Positions 41,513 to 49,900 of a stretch of DNA of 54,942 nt are shown in pieces. The position numbers and the translations under genes were made by a program. Location of the stretch: contig CAKRUB010000019.1 of NCBI GenBank assembly GCA_934402375.1, positions 1 through 54,942 on the forward strand, in the 5' to 3' direction. Within the stretch, counting starts at the first letter, position 1. Each line of letters starts with the position of its first letter. The DNA is from an uncultured Acetatifactor sp. GTDB taxonomy: Bacteria > Bacillota > Clostridia > Lachnospirales > Lachnospiraceae. A model generated the notes under the pieces. That model made no database searches. It was not told where the DNA came from and saw only the letters and a list, made by a program, of their open reading frames with translations.

Positions 41513-43108
41513 TTAGTTTCGGGAAAACTCCGTCAGCACCAGTCCCTTGTTGCGGTCGAGCGTCATGCCGATGCTCCATGCGTTGACAAACAGCAGCAAC
41601 GGATTCCCCTTCATATCCTTTACCTTCTTCATATCTGAGGTACCTGTCAGCTTTGCAATATCCACCTCATCCTTGTTCTCGATCCAGCGGATGTGCTCAT
41701 AGGGCAGATTCTCCAGCCTTATCTCCACATTGTATTCATTTTCCAATCTGTATTTCAACACATCAAACTGCAGCACGCCGACAACGCCGACGATGATCTC
41801 CTCCAGCCCCGTGTTGAACTCCTGAAAGATCTGGATCGCACCTTCCTGCGCGATCTGCTCAATGCCCTTTACAAACTGTTTTCTCTTCATGGTGTCCAGC
41901 TGACGCACTCTCGCAAAATGCTCCGGCGCAAAGGTCGGGATTCCCTCATACTGGAACTTCTCCTTCGGCATACAGAGCGTATCTCCGATGGAGAAGATGC
42001 CGGGGTCGAACACGCCGATAATGTCTCCGGCATATGCCTCGCTCAGAATCTTTCTCTCATCCGCCATGATCTGCTGGGGCTGTGAAAGGCGCATTACCTT
42101 GTTTCCCTGCACATGGCGCACCTCCATGTTCGCGTCGAACCTGCCGGAACAGATTCTCATGAAAGCAATCCTGTCGCGGTGTGCCTTGTTCATATTTGCC
42201 TGTATCTTGAATACAAAGGCGGAAAATTCATGCTCCGCAGGCTCGATCATGCCGATGTCCGCCTTTCTGGGCAGAGGCGGTGTCGTCATACGCAGGAAAT
42301 GCTGCAGGAAGATCTCCACACCGAAGTTTGTCAGCGCCGAGCCGAAGCAGACCGGTGTGAGCTGCCCGGCTCTCACCTCGTCAAGGTCGAATTCCGCGCT
42401 CGCGCCGTCCAGCAGTTCAATCTCCTCCAGCAGCTTGTCCGCCGCCTCACCGCCGATCAGTTCACGGAGATGTGCCTCATCCTCCACGGGGATCTCGGTC
42501 GCTGTTCCTTCCTTCGTTCCCTTCTCTGTGTCGGAATAGGAGATCACGCATTTCTTCTCTCTGTCGTAGACGCCCTTAAAGCCCTTGCCGGAGCCGATCG
42601 GCCAGTTTACGGGACAGGTTGCGATCCCAAGTTCCTTCTCGATCTCATCCAGCAGATCGAAGGTATCGTTCGCATCCCTGTCGAGCTTGTTGATAAACGT
42701 AAAAATCGGGATTCCGCGCATACCGCAGACCTTGAAGAGCTTCCTCGTCTGCGCCTCCACACCCTTCGACGCATCGATGACCATGACTGCGGAATCCGCC
42801 GCCATCAGGGTACGGTAGGTGTCCTCCGAGAAATCCTGATGTCCCGGTGTGTCCAGAATGTTGATGCAATAGCCGTCATATTCAAATTGCAGTACCGAGG
42901 AGGTGACGGAAATACCTCTCTCCTTCTCTATTTCCATCCAGTCCGATACGGCGTGTCTCGCCGTCGCCTTTCCCTTGACGCTTCCCGCCAGATTGATCGC
43001 CCCGCCGTAAAGCAGGAACTTCTCTGTCAGCGTTGTCTTTCCCGCATCAGGGTGAGAAATAATCGCAAAGGTTCTTCTGCGGTTGATTTCTTCTGTATAA
43101 TTGCCCAT
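41513..43108 (-). CDS. prfC: peptide chain release factor 3
   Basis: 531 residues from ATG 43108 (GGAGG 6 nt upstream). GTPase that recycles RF1 and RF2 from the ribosome. Motifs: FAIISHPDAGKTTLTEKFLL (P-loop), KERGISVTSSVLQFEYDGY (switch I), NILDTPGHQDFSEDTYRTLM (switch II) and TFINKLDRDAND (NKxD). The C-terminal domain with VVGVLQFDVLKYRLENEYNV is typical of RF3. It lies 60 bp after deoB, both between spoIIIAH and asp23. Confidence 0.96.
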   Translation of the reverse strand: MGNYTEEINRRRTFAIISHPDAGKTTLTEKFLLYGGAINLAGSVKGKATARHAVSDWMEIEKERGISVTSSVLQFEYDGYCINILDTPGHQDFSEDTYRTLMAADSAVMVIDASKGVEAQTRKLFKVCGMRGIPIFTFINKLDRDANDTFDLLDEIEKELGIATCPVNWPIGSGKGFKGVYDREKKCVISYSDTEKGTKEGTATEIPVEDEAHLRELIGGEAADKLLEEIELLDGASAEFDLDEVRAGQLTPVCFGSALTNFGVEIFLQHFLRMTTPPLPRKADIGMIEPAEHEFSAFVFKIQANMNKAHRDRIAFMRICSGRFDANMEVRHVQGNKVMRLSQPQQIMADERKILSEAYAGDIIGVFDPGIFSIGDTLCMPKEKFQYEGIPTFAPEHFARVRQLDTMKRKQFVKGIEQIAQEGAIQIFQEFNTGLEEIIVGVVGVLQFDVLKYRLENEYNVEIRLENLPYEHIRWIENKDEVDIAKLTGTSDMKKVKDMKGNPLLLFVNAWSIGMTLDRNKGLVLTEFSRN

Positions 43109-43168
43109 GTCTTCCTCCATCTTAAACCTATGTTTTTTTCGCCTGTCCGTCGTTTTCTTCCCGCGCAT

Positions 43169-44329
43169 TTAGTGCGGAAAAACGGATTCTCCTTCAAATT
43201 CAGGCGCAATACCAAAGTATTGTAGCACAGTTGCCCCTATATCTGCAAAGGTTTTCCTCGTGCCGTAGTTTGCAGGCGCGATTTTTTTGCCGTACACAAT
43301 AAACGGCGTGTACTCCCTTGTGTGATCCGTCGTCGCTTTATAGGCGGGGTCACAGCCGTGATCTGCGGTGATCATCAGGATGTCATCCTCCCTCAGCTTC
43401 GCCAGCATTTCCGGCAGCTTCTCATCAAAGTACGCCAGCGCCTTCGCATAGCCGTCAACGTCCCTTCGATGTCCGTACAGCATATCAAAGTCCACAAGGT
43501 TGATAAAGCACAGCCCGTCGAAATCCTTGTCCAGATATTCCAATGTCCGCTCGATGCCCTCCTCGTTGCCGGAGGTGTAAACAAACTCCGTGATGCCCTT
43601 TCCCGCAAAAATATCCTTGATCTTTCCCACGGCGATCACGTCCCGTCCTGCCACAGAAAGCTGATCCAGCATCGTTGTTGCCGGAGGCTCAAGCGAAAAA
43701 TCGTGACGTCTGGCAGTCCTCGTGTAGGGTCCTCCCATAGGCCCGACAAACGGTCTCGCTATGACCCTGCCGACGCCGTTCTCTCCCTGCAGAACCTTTC
43801 TTGCGATACGGCAATATTCGTAGAGCTGCTCCGGCGGCACAAGCTCCTCGTGCGCGGCAATCTGGAAGACACTGTCCGCAGAGGTATAGACAATCAGCTT
43901 GCCGGTTCTCATATGCTCATCCCCATAATCCTGAATGACCGCCGTACCGGAGTAAGGCCGGTTGCAGAGAACTCCCCGCCCGGTCTGCGCGGTGAAGGTA
44001 TCCAGAACCTCCTTCGGAAATCCCTCAGGATAGGTCGGCAGCGGCTTCGGGGAATACACTCCCGCGATCTCCCAGTGTCCGATCGTCGTGTCCTTCCCTC
44101 TCGATCTCTCTGTCATGCGGGCAATCGCCGCCGTGTGCGCCGCATTCTTCTCCCCGACTGTCACTCCATCGATATCAAACAAGCCCAGCTCTCTCATATT
44201 CGGCATATGGTAATACGGGCTGGAGGACACGCTTCGTATCGTACTGACATTCACATCCCCGTACGAAGCCGCATCCTCCATCTCGCCGATTCCAAAGCTG
44301 TCAAGAACAATCAGAAATACTCTTCCCAT
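43169..44329 (-). CDS. deoB: phosphopentomutase
   Basis: 386 residues. Converts (deoxy)ribose 1-phosphate to 5-phosphate in nucleoside catabolism. Alkaline-phosphatase-superfamily metal sites: VFLIVLDSFGIGEMEDA at the start, KDTTIGHWEIAGVYSPK with the phosphorylated Thr, NLVDFDMLYGHRRDVDGYAK and MITADHGCDPAYKATTDHTR. Usual partners (pnp, cdd) are not nearby. Confidence 0.97.
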   Translation of the reverse strand: MGRVFLIVLDSFGIGEMEDAASYGDVNVSTIRSVSSSPYYHMPNMRELGLFDIDGVTVGEKNAAHTAAIARMTERSRGKDTTIGHWEIAGVYSPKPLPTYPEGFPKEVLDTFTAQTGRGVLCNRPYSGTAVIQDYGDEHMRTGKLIVYTSADSVFQIAAHEELVPPEQLYEYCRIARKVLQGENGVGRVIARPFVGPMGGPYTRTARRHDFSLEPPATTMLDQLSVAGRDVIAVGKIKDIFAGKGITEFVYTSGNEEGIERTLEYLDKDFDGLCFINLVDFDMLYGHRRDVDGYAKALAYFDEKLPEMLAKLREDDILMITADHGCDPAYKATTDHTREYTPFIVYGKKIAPANYGTRKTFADIGATVLQYFGIAPEFEGESVFPH

Positions 44330-44405
44330 GACTCTTCCGTCCTTTCACATACATCTTCCAGAAGTATATCATATTTTATATGTAATTTGTACCAATTTTC
44401 TACAG

Positions 44406-45158
44406 TTATTCAACGACAGTGCTGATAATGATATTTTCCGGTGCGATCTCCGTCTTGCGTGTTACAATATCCTCAATCTGCGCCCGCATGACATCATCCA
44501 GAGCCGCTGCGTTGACAACCACATCCACTGCATCGCCGTTGATGCTGACTACCACATCCGAGAAGCCTTTTGCCTCCAGCAGAATCTCCGCAGCTGCCTC
44601 CTTCTCCGCTATGGCTGTCATTTTTACCATGTTATCAACCGCCTCCTGCTTCTGCTCATCTGTCAGTCCCGCGCTGTTAATGATCTCTAACAGGGTCTCC
44701 TTATTCTTTGCCCTTGTCTGCTCCTTTAAGAGCTTCGCCTCGGAGAGCACGGCAATTCCTGACGTTGAGGTAAATACCGCCTCGCCAGGGATCTCTCCTT
44801 CTTCGGGCGTGTTCGTCTGTCCCTCTGCGGAGAGGTTCTGGGTTATCTGCGCACCGACATCGAGGAAGTCATCCACCGGAGCCCCCTCCATGTCGGAGTC
44901 CAGACTTTCAATATCCGTCACCCCCGTCTGCAGCAGATCCTCCTCCGACAGATCAAGCAGCTCCTGCGCCGTGTAAGTTCCGGTGACAATATCCCCTGAG
45001 CCTGTCAGATTTGCCTCGCTCGTATACACATTTCCATCCGTCACTTCCAGATATTCATCTTCCAGACCGGTTCCCGCAAACTGGAGGTATCCCGCGATCG
45101 CGATCATGATTGCCAGTGCGGTTATCATAAGCTGATTCTTTTTGATTAGGTTTTTCAC
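44406..45158 (-). CDS. spoIIIAH: stage III sporulation protein AH
   Basis: 250 residues. One N-terminal TM helix (QLMITALAIMIAIAGYLQFA), a spacer rich in Glu/Thr, and a C-terminal YscJ/FliF-like ring-building motif domain (SDVVVSINGDAVDVVVNAAA, DDVMRAQIEDIVTRKTEIA). In the mother cell it forms the ring that meets SpoIIQ across the intermembrane space (feeding tube). It is last in the operon, 67 bp after spoIIIAG. Confidence 0.92.
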   Translation of the reverse strand: MKNLIKKNQLMITALAIMIAIAGYLQFAGTGLEDEYLEVTDGNVYTSEANLTGSGDIVTGTYTAQELLDLSEEDLLQTGVTDIESLDSDMEGAPVDDFLDVGAQITQNLSAEGQTNTPEEGEIPGEAVFTSTSGIAVLSEAKLLKEQTRAKNKETLLEIINSAGLTDEQKQEAVDNMVKMTAIAEKEAAAEILLEAKGFSDVVVSINGDAVDVVVNAAALDDVMRAQIEDIVTRKTEIAPENIIISTVVE

Positions 45159-45224
45159 GTTTTTCCCCTTCTCTACGTTTTGCTATTTCATTGTATGTAC
45201 CTGAAAACGGATATATGATTCAGG

Positions 45225-45857
45225 TCATTTTGTTTTTGTCTCCATTTTTACTACCTTCACCTTATGCGCCTCCACGCCGAAAAGCGCCTGTACGATCTCC
45301 GTCACCGTCCTGTTCACCGTTCCGCTTCCCGCGCCCTCTGCGACCACAAGCACACCCTCGATCTCCGGAACATAGGTCTTGATGACATAAGGCTCACTGC
45401 TGCTGCCGTTCGTGCTGTATACCACCGTCTCCTCCATGTCCGTCGTGTTGATGCTCCGGCTCCCGCCCTGCGCATCCGTCTCCGTCGTCGCCGAACGACT
45501 GACCGGCGTCTCCCGCTCCACGACAAGCTCACTCGACGATTTTAATGTAATCATCACCTTCACCCTTCCGACCTGCTCCATATCTGCCAGCGCATCCGTC
45601 AGCCGTCTCTCGAGATCCGCTGCATAAGCCTGCTCCGAGGAACTTATGTCCGCCGTGCCCTGAACCTCAGTCTCTCTTTTCTGTGTCATGCTGTCGGCAA
45701 GTCCGCCACCCGCTCCACCTGTGTCCCCGCTGTCTTTTGTCGGCAGGGCAATGACAAACAGCAATATCCCCGCCAGCACCAGTACCACCAGATTTTCCTT
45801 GCGAAAGAGCTTCGCTGCATTCTTGTCCTCAAGCCATTGCTTCCAACCTTTTGTCAT
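45225..45857 (-). CDS. spoIIIAG: stage III sporulation protein AG
   Basis: 210 residues. N-terminal TM helix (VLVLAGILLFVIALPTK), then a ring-building motif domain: DLERRLTDALADMEQVGRVK, VMITLKSSSELVVERE, and VPEIEGVLVVAEGAGSGTVN. SpoIIIAG forms large rings in the mother-cell membrane, related to secretin-ring motifs. It lies 28 bp after spoIIIAF. Confidence 0.95.
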   Translation of the reverse strand: MTKGWKQWLEDKNAAKLFRKENLVVLVLAGILLFVIALPTKDSGDTGGAGGGLADSMTQKRETEVQGTADISSSEQAYAADLERRLTDALADMEQVGRVKVMITLKSSSELVVERETPVSRSATTETDAQGGSRSINTTDMEETVVYSTNGSSSEPYVIKTYVPEIEGVLVVAEGAGSGTVNRTVTEIVQALFGVEAHKVKVVKMETKTK

Positions 45858-45885
45858 GTCTCCTCCCGCCCGCAGTCCTTCCCGC

Positions 45886-46305
45886 TCATTCTTCCTGTTC
45901 CCCGCCGATCCTCACCGGCTCGACAGTGATCGAGGTACCCGGGTCCGGCAATTCCTCCGGCTGCTCCTCTGTCCCGCCGTCCGCAGCCGCTTCCATTCTC
46001 CTTCTGACCTCCTCCAGTGTCATTTTCTCCAACAGCTCATCTGCCAGAAGCGTCTCCTCCTCCGCCTGTGTGATCCCCTCCTGCAGCTCCGTCCGGAAGC
46101 TTTCGAGCCGCCGCGCCGTCTCCTCCATCTCTCCCCCGAAGACAAGGCTGAAAACCGGCAAAAAAAGCTGGATCAGCACCATCACCCCCACAAGCAACTT
46201 CAGATACTTTTCATACGCAGCTTTGGGGCTGAAATGCAGAATCGCCTGTGCGCAGATCATGAAGATGCCAACCTTACAGATCGCCGTGAAAAAAGCATGC
46301 AGCAT
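45886..46305 (-). CDS. spoIIIAF: stage III sporulation protein AF
   Basis: 139 residues from ATG 46305 (GGAGG 6 nt upstream; the frame begins at 46353 inside spoIIIAE without an SD). Two N-terminal TM helices (AFFTAICKVGIFMICAQAIL and YLKLLVGVMVLIQLFLPVFS) are followed by a soluble Glu-rich C-terminal domain. It is required in the mother-cell side channel; the exact role is unclear. Confidence 0.93.
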   Translation of the reverse strand: MLHAFFTAICKVGIFMICAQAILHFSPKAAYEKYLKLLVGVMVLIQLFLPVFSLVFGGEMEETARRLESFRTELQEGITQAEEETLLADELLEKMTLEEVRRRMEAAADGGTEEQPEELPDPGTSITVEPVRIGGEQEE

Positions 46306-46318
46306 AAATATCCTCCTC

Positions 46319-47374
46319 TCAACTTCTGCCGGACGCCGCCGTGACAACCGCAATGGAAATCAGGAACAGCAGCATTGCCGTTCCCGTTGTGCGGAGCAGC
46401 AGCAGTCCGCCCTCGCCAGCCCTGTCCACACAGGTCGTGATCCGCTTATCGCTGACAACGCCCATGAATGCCGCCGCACACTTCAGCACGCCGGCGATCA
46501 ATGCGATTTTCAGCAACGGCGCCGCGCAGAGCACCAGCATCAGAAGCAGAAGTACCACGCCGATGCTGTTCTTGATGACCAGCGCCGAGCCGAGCACCAG
46601 TTCGACGGCACCGTCCGCCAGATTTCCGACGCCCGGCAACGCGGAAACAAGCTTTTGCAGTGCCGAGCTTCGCGCGGAATCGACGACCGGCGTGATCAGT
46701 GCCTGAAAAATGCTGATGCCGGTGATCACCCCAACCGCCCCCTTCAGCGCCCAGCCAATCACCTCCTTCAGCAGCTCCACCAGCATCGACAGCTTCTCCT
46801 CCACCCAGATGCCATTTACCATCGATAGCATGACATAGCTGTAGATGAGGGAAATGATCCCCTGGGAGAGTATGGTTTCCACTCCATAGATGACGAACAG
46901 CATCAGCTGACACGCAATTCCTGCCGTCGCGCTCCCGCCCGACACACCCACGGATACCAGATAGGCGGGGACAAGGAGCCGGATAAACAGCGTGATATTC
47001 CCGAGTGTCTCCACCGCCGTCGCCGCCGCCTCGTAAAAGCATTTGAGCAAGATTGCCATAAACAGAAGGTACATAAAGTAAAATGCAATATCCGCCACCT
47101 GATGCATTTCAAAGATTTCCACAAAATGCGCTACCAGCGCCGAGATAATCCCCATGACGAGCAGCCAGATCAGGACGTTGCGCATTCCGGCAAGCTGGTC
47201 TGTCATCCCTGCCACGCTCCCCTTCAGCAAGCTCCCCAGCGCACCCATCACATCTCCGCTCATCACCTGCCCAAGCAGCTGCTTCGCAGAGATCTCCGTC
47301 TTCGGGAAAAGCTGGCTGATCCCGCTCTCCAGCCTGTCCAGTCCATAATCCTGCCATAAAACGTCCGTCTCCAT
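46319..47374 (-). CDS. spoIIIAE: stage III sporulation protein AE
   Basis: 351 residues with a multipass membrane layout (at least seven hydrophobic segments from about 60 to 350). NVLIWLLVMGIISALVAHFV and TGISIFQALITPVVDSARSS match SpoIIIAE. It is the largest membrane part of the mother-cell side of the feeding tube. The start MET follows a moderate SD, 11 bp after spoIIIAD. Confidence 0.95.
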   Translation of the reverse strand: METDVLWQDYGLDRLESGISQLFPKTEISAKQLLGQVMSGDVMGALGSLLKGSVAGMTDQLAGMRNVLIWLLVMGIISALVAHFVEIFEMHQVADIAFYFMYLLFMAILLKCFYEAAATAVETLGNITLFIRLLVPAYLVSVGVSGGSATAGIACQLMLFVIYGVETILSQGIISLIYSYVMLSMVNGIWVEEKLSMLVELLKEVIGWALKGAVGVITGISIFQALITPVVDSARSSALQKLVSALPGVGNLADGAVELVLGSALVIKNSIGVVLLLLMLVLCAAPLLKIALIAGVLKCAAAFMGVVSDKRITTCVDRAGEGGLLLLRTTGTAMLLFLISIAVVTAASGRS

Positions 47375-47385
47375 TCCATATCCTC

Positions 47386-47772
47386 CTACAGAAAGCCCTG
47401 AATCTGATCGATCACGGCAAAGAGCACCGGCAGCCCCGCAAACATAACGGAAAGCTTTCCGAGCACCTCGATCTGCCCCGCAACCGTCCCGTAACCGGCA
47501 TCCTTGCAGATGTCCGCGCTGAACTCACAGATATAGGTGATGCCGATCACTTTCAGGAGCACCGCAAGGTAGGTCTCCGCGCCTCCGAGATAGGCCTTCA
47601 GCTGCCCGAGCTGCGACATCACCGCAGCGACCTGTCTCACGGTATAGCTGAAAATCAGAATGCCTGCTGCCAGCCCGATGTAAATCCCGTATTCCGGCTT
47701 CTGTCCCTTGAACTGGATTGCAAGCAGAACGCCCGCCACCCCGAGAAAGGCAATCTTAATAAGCTCCTGCAT
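47386..47772 (-). CDS. spoIIIAD: stage III sporulation protein AD
   Basis: 128 residues from ATG 47772 (GGAGG upstream). Four hydrophobic segments; EYGIYIGLAAGILIFSYTVR and ICEFSADICKDAGYGTVAGQ are conserved in SpoIIIAD. Related to SpoIIIAC and distantly to stator-like membrane parts of secretion systems. It overlaps none of its neighbours and lies 10 bp after spoIIIAC. Confidence 0.95.
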   Translation of the reverse strand: MQELIKIAFLGVAGVLLAIQFKGQKPEYGIYIGLAAGILIFSYTVRQVAAVMSQLGQLKAYLGGAETYLAVLLKVIGITYICEFSADICKDAGYGTVAGQIEVLGKLSVMFAGLPVLFAVIDQIQGFL

Positions 47773-47782
47773 GGGCACCTCC

Positions 47783-47977
47783 TTACAATGAGAACATTGT
47801 CTGAATCGTCTGAAACAGTTCATATATGTAGGGAACGATCCATGTCAGCACGAGGATCAGTCCGGCAAGACTGATCAGGAAGGCATGCTCCTCCCGACCA
47901 CTGTGCTTTAAGACCTGACTGAGTATTGTAACCAGAATCCCGACCGCCGCTATCTTAAAAATCAGACTCACTCCCAT
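47783..47977 (-). CDS. spoIIIAC: stage III sporulation protein AC
   Basis: 64 residues from ATG 47977 (GGGGAG just upstream), the usual size. GVSLIFKIAAVGILVTILSQ and VLKHSGREEHAFLISLAGLI give two TM helices with the conserved GREEHA loop. The longer frame from 48007 adds 10 residues not found in relatives. Confidence 0.95.
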   Translation of the reverse strand: MGVSLIFKIAAVGILVTILSQVLKHSGREEHAFLISLAGLILVLTWIVPYIYELFQTIQTMFSL

Positions 47978-48008
47978 ATCTCCCCGCATCCATTTCTTTA
48001 TTTGCATT

Positions 48009-48527
48009 TCAGCACAATACCAGAATAATCATCAGTCCGCTCATCGCGCCGAGCCCGATCGCCATCCTGCACTTATTCGCACTCTCGCCCTCCAGAACGG
48101 CCTCCGTCTTCAGGAGCTGCTCCCGGCTCTGCTCGATCACACGAAGCTGCATCTCTCCGTCCGCAAAGCTGCCCTGTGCCGCAAACCGCAGAAATTCCTG
48201 CCTGTCCGCTTCCTTTAACGGCAGCGTCTCCAGCACCTTCCCCGTCTCCTCGGCAAAGACTGCCGCAAAGCTCTCCCCGGTATTTTCGCGCATTCTGTCC
48301 GCAATCCTCTGAAACGCACCGCGGTATTCCTCCGGCAGCCTCGATGCCATACGTCCGCAGCATTCCGGCAGAGTCTCCCGCCCGTAGCGTATCCCACTGC
48401 ACAGCAGTTCCAGAATCGCCGCCAGCTGACGCAGCGTCCTGATTCTGCCGAGGAAGCGGCTGCGATACCACAGACCGGTTCCGACACAGCCTGTCAGAAT
48501 CATGACCGCACCGATCACCTTAAGCAT
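48009..48527 (-). CDS. spoIIIAB: stage III sporulation protein AB
   Basis: 172 residues. N-terminal TM (VIGAVMILTGCVGTGLWYRS), a GspF-like helical domain (RIRTLRQLAAILELLCSGIR), and a C-terminal TM (GLGAMSGLMIILVLC). It resembles the platform proteins of type II secretion. It overlaps spoIIIAA by 8 bp. Confidence 0.95.
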   Translation of the reverse strand: MLKVIGAVMILTGCVGTGLWYRSRFLGRIRTLRQLAAILELLCSGIRYGRETLPECCGRMASRLPEEYRGAFQRIADRMRENTGESFAAVFAEETGKVLETLPLKEADRQEFLRFAAQGSFADGEMQLRVIEQSREQLLKTEAVLEGESANKCRMAIGLGAMSGLMIILVLC

Positions 48528-49464
48528 AACTCCATCCCCCGTCGCTGATCTCCTTCACCACGCATTTCCCATCCCTCTTCGCCAAAAGAACGATGGTCTG
48601 GAAAAGCTGCGCCCATATCTTGTCCTGTCCTCCGAATCGATTCATCACGTCACGCATACTCTCCCCGTGTACCGTTGCAAGAATGCGGCAGCCGCTCGCG
48701 GAAGCGCACCGGAGCGCCTCCAGCTCCTCGCAGCTCCCGAGCTCGTCTATAGCGATCACCTCCGGCGCCATTGATCTGAGAAGCATCATCATCCCGATTC
48801 TCTTCGGGCAGGCATCCAGCACATCCGTCCTCATCCCGACATCGTTCTGGGGAATCCCACAGAAGGTTCCCGCGATCTCTGACCGCTCATCTACAACACC
48901 GACCGTCATTCCCCTGTTCGCACCGCTGCCGTCCGAGACCTGACGGATCAGATCGCGCAACAGCGTCGTCTTCCCGCAGCCTGGCGGCGAGATGATCAGT
49001 GCACTCTTTAAACCATTCTCAGAATACATTCTCGCTATCACACCATCGGCAGCGCCCCTTATTTCATGCGAGACCCTGATATTGAGAAACGAAATGTTCC
49101 TCACCGTGCGGATACTCGTCCCATCCTCGGAGGTAACTTGTCCCGCAATCCCTACCCGGTGTCCTCCCGCGACAGTGAGAAAGCCCTGCCGCAGCTCCTC
49201 CTCAAAGGCATACAGGGAATAATGGCAGATGTGCTCAAGAAGCCTCGCCAGCTCTCCTGCTTTTACTTTTCTGGCGTTTCCGGCGTTATCGGTAAACCTG
49301 CCGCTGTCGTCCAGAAACATTTCTTTGTCGTCCACATAGATGAGGATCGGTCTGTCGGCGCGCAGTCTGATCTCCCGCAGCCCTGCCTGACAGGATGCTG
49401 TATATTTCCAAAACTCCCTGCTCTCTGCAGGGAATAACTGTAGAATCGAATTATCCATATCCAT
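48520..49464 (-). CDS. spoIIIAA: stage III sporulation protein AA (ATPase)
   Basis: 314 residues from ATG 49464 (GGAGG 7 nt upstream); the longer frame from 49644 reads through the grcA promoter region. Secretion-ATPase fold: Walker A SPPGCGKTTLLRDLIRQV, Walker B VIAIDELGSCEELEALRCAS and HGESMRDVMNRFGGQDK. It powers or assembles the feeding tube in the mother cell and heads the eight-gene operon, which is normally expressed by sigma-E. Confidence 0.95.
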   Translation of the reverse strand: MDMDNSILQLFPAESREFWKYTASCQAGLREIRLRADRPILIYVDDKEMFLDDSGRFTDNAGNARKVKAGELARLLEHICHYSLYAFEEELRQGFLTVAGGHRVGIAGQVTSEDGTSIRTVRNISFLNIRVSHEIRGAADGVIARMYSENGLKSALIISPPGCGKTTLLRDLIRQVSDGSGANRGMTVGVVDERSEIAGTFCGIPQNDVGMRTDVLDACPKRIGMMMLLRSMAPEVIAIDELGSCEELEALRCASASGCRILATVHGESMRDVMNRFGGQDKIWAQLFQTIVLLAKRDGKCVVKEISDGGWSYA

Positions 49465-49483
49465 CACCTGTCCTCCTCTCTCC

Positions 49484-49511
49484 AATATATGAAAAACCTG
49501 CACGGATATTC
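49484..49511 (-). promoter_or_regulatory. possible sigma-E promoter of the spoIIIA operon
   Basis: On the minus strand GAATATC (49505-49511), a 13-bp gap, then CATATATT (49484-49491). This agrees with the sigma-E consensus in 6 of 7 and 6 of 8 positions. The predicted start site is very near the SD, so the leader would be short. Confidence 0.35.
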
Positions 49512-49534
49512 CGAAAAAAATTTGAAATAATAGA

Positions 49535-49563
49535 TTGACAAAAGATGTTGTAAATGCTACTCT
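49535..49563 (+). promoter_or_regulatory. sigma-A-type promoter of the GrcA-like gene
   Basis: TTGACA at 49535-49540, a 17-bp spacer, and TACTCT at 49558-49563 (weak -10). The start site would be near 49570, just before the palindrome. Confidence 0.55.
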
Positions 49564-49575
49564 TAACTTGTAAGA

Positions 49576-49594
49576 AATAGTAATCATTACTATT
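49576..49594 (+). promoter_or_regulatory. PerR/Fur-like palindromic operator
   Basis: AATAGTAATCATTACTATT is a perfect 9-1-9 inverted repeat. Its core TAGTAAT-C-ATTACTA has the 7-1-7 form of Fur-family boxes and differs from the PerR/Fur consensus half TGATAAT at two bases. It sits at or just after the predicted start site, a position suited to repression. Confidence 0.6.
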
Positions 49595-49615
49595 ATTAAT
49601 AAAGGAGGAAAAATT

Positions 49616-49858
49616 ATGAACGCAAACAGTGCACAGCTCAACAATCTTGTAAATCTTCTTGACGGATATGCTGCAAAGGGAGGACATCATCTGAATGTCA
49701 ATGTGTTGAACAGAGATATGCTGTTAGATGCCCAGAAGCATCCTGAAAATTATCCGCAGCTTACCATTCGTGTCAGTGGATATGCCGTAAACTTCATCAA
49801 ACTGACCCCGGAACAGCAGGCGGACGTCATCAGCCGTACCTTTCATGAGGGAATGTAA
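49616..49858 (+). CDS. grcA: stand-alone glycyl-radical domain protein (GrcA/YfiD-like)
   Basis: 80 residues, essentially the C-terminal glycyl-radical domain of pyruvate formate-lyase: [39 protein letters not shown], then [18 protein letters not shown]. The radical Gly is G55 in RVSGYAV. E. coli GrcA (YfiD, about 127 residues) replaces the cleaved end of PFL after oxygen damage; this protein is shorter, with little ahead of the domain. It needs a PFL activase to make the radical; none is in the window. AAAGGAGG lies 7 nt before ATG. The palindrome upstream suggests control by a Fur-family redox or metal sensor. Confidence 0.9.
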   Translation: MNANSAQLNNLVNLLDGYAAKGGHHLNVNVLNRDMLLDAQKHPENYPQLTIRVSGYAVNFIKLTPEQQADVISRTFHEGM

Positions 49859-49866
49859 CACAGACG

Positions 49867-49896
49867 AAAAAGGGAGCAGCCCACAAAGCTGCTCCC
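49867..49896. terminator. terminator between grcA and a transglutaminase gene
   Basis: GGGAGCAG (49872-49879) pairs with CTGCTCCC (49889-49896). A TTTTT run lies on the minus-strand side, so it best serves the transglutaminase gene, but may also stop grcA. Confidence 0.75.
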
Positions 49897-49900
49897 CTGC

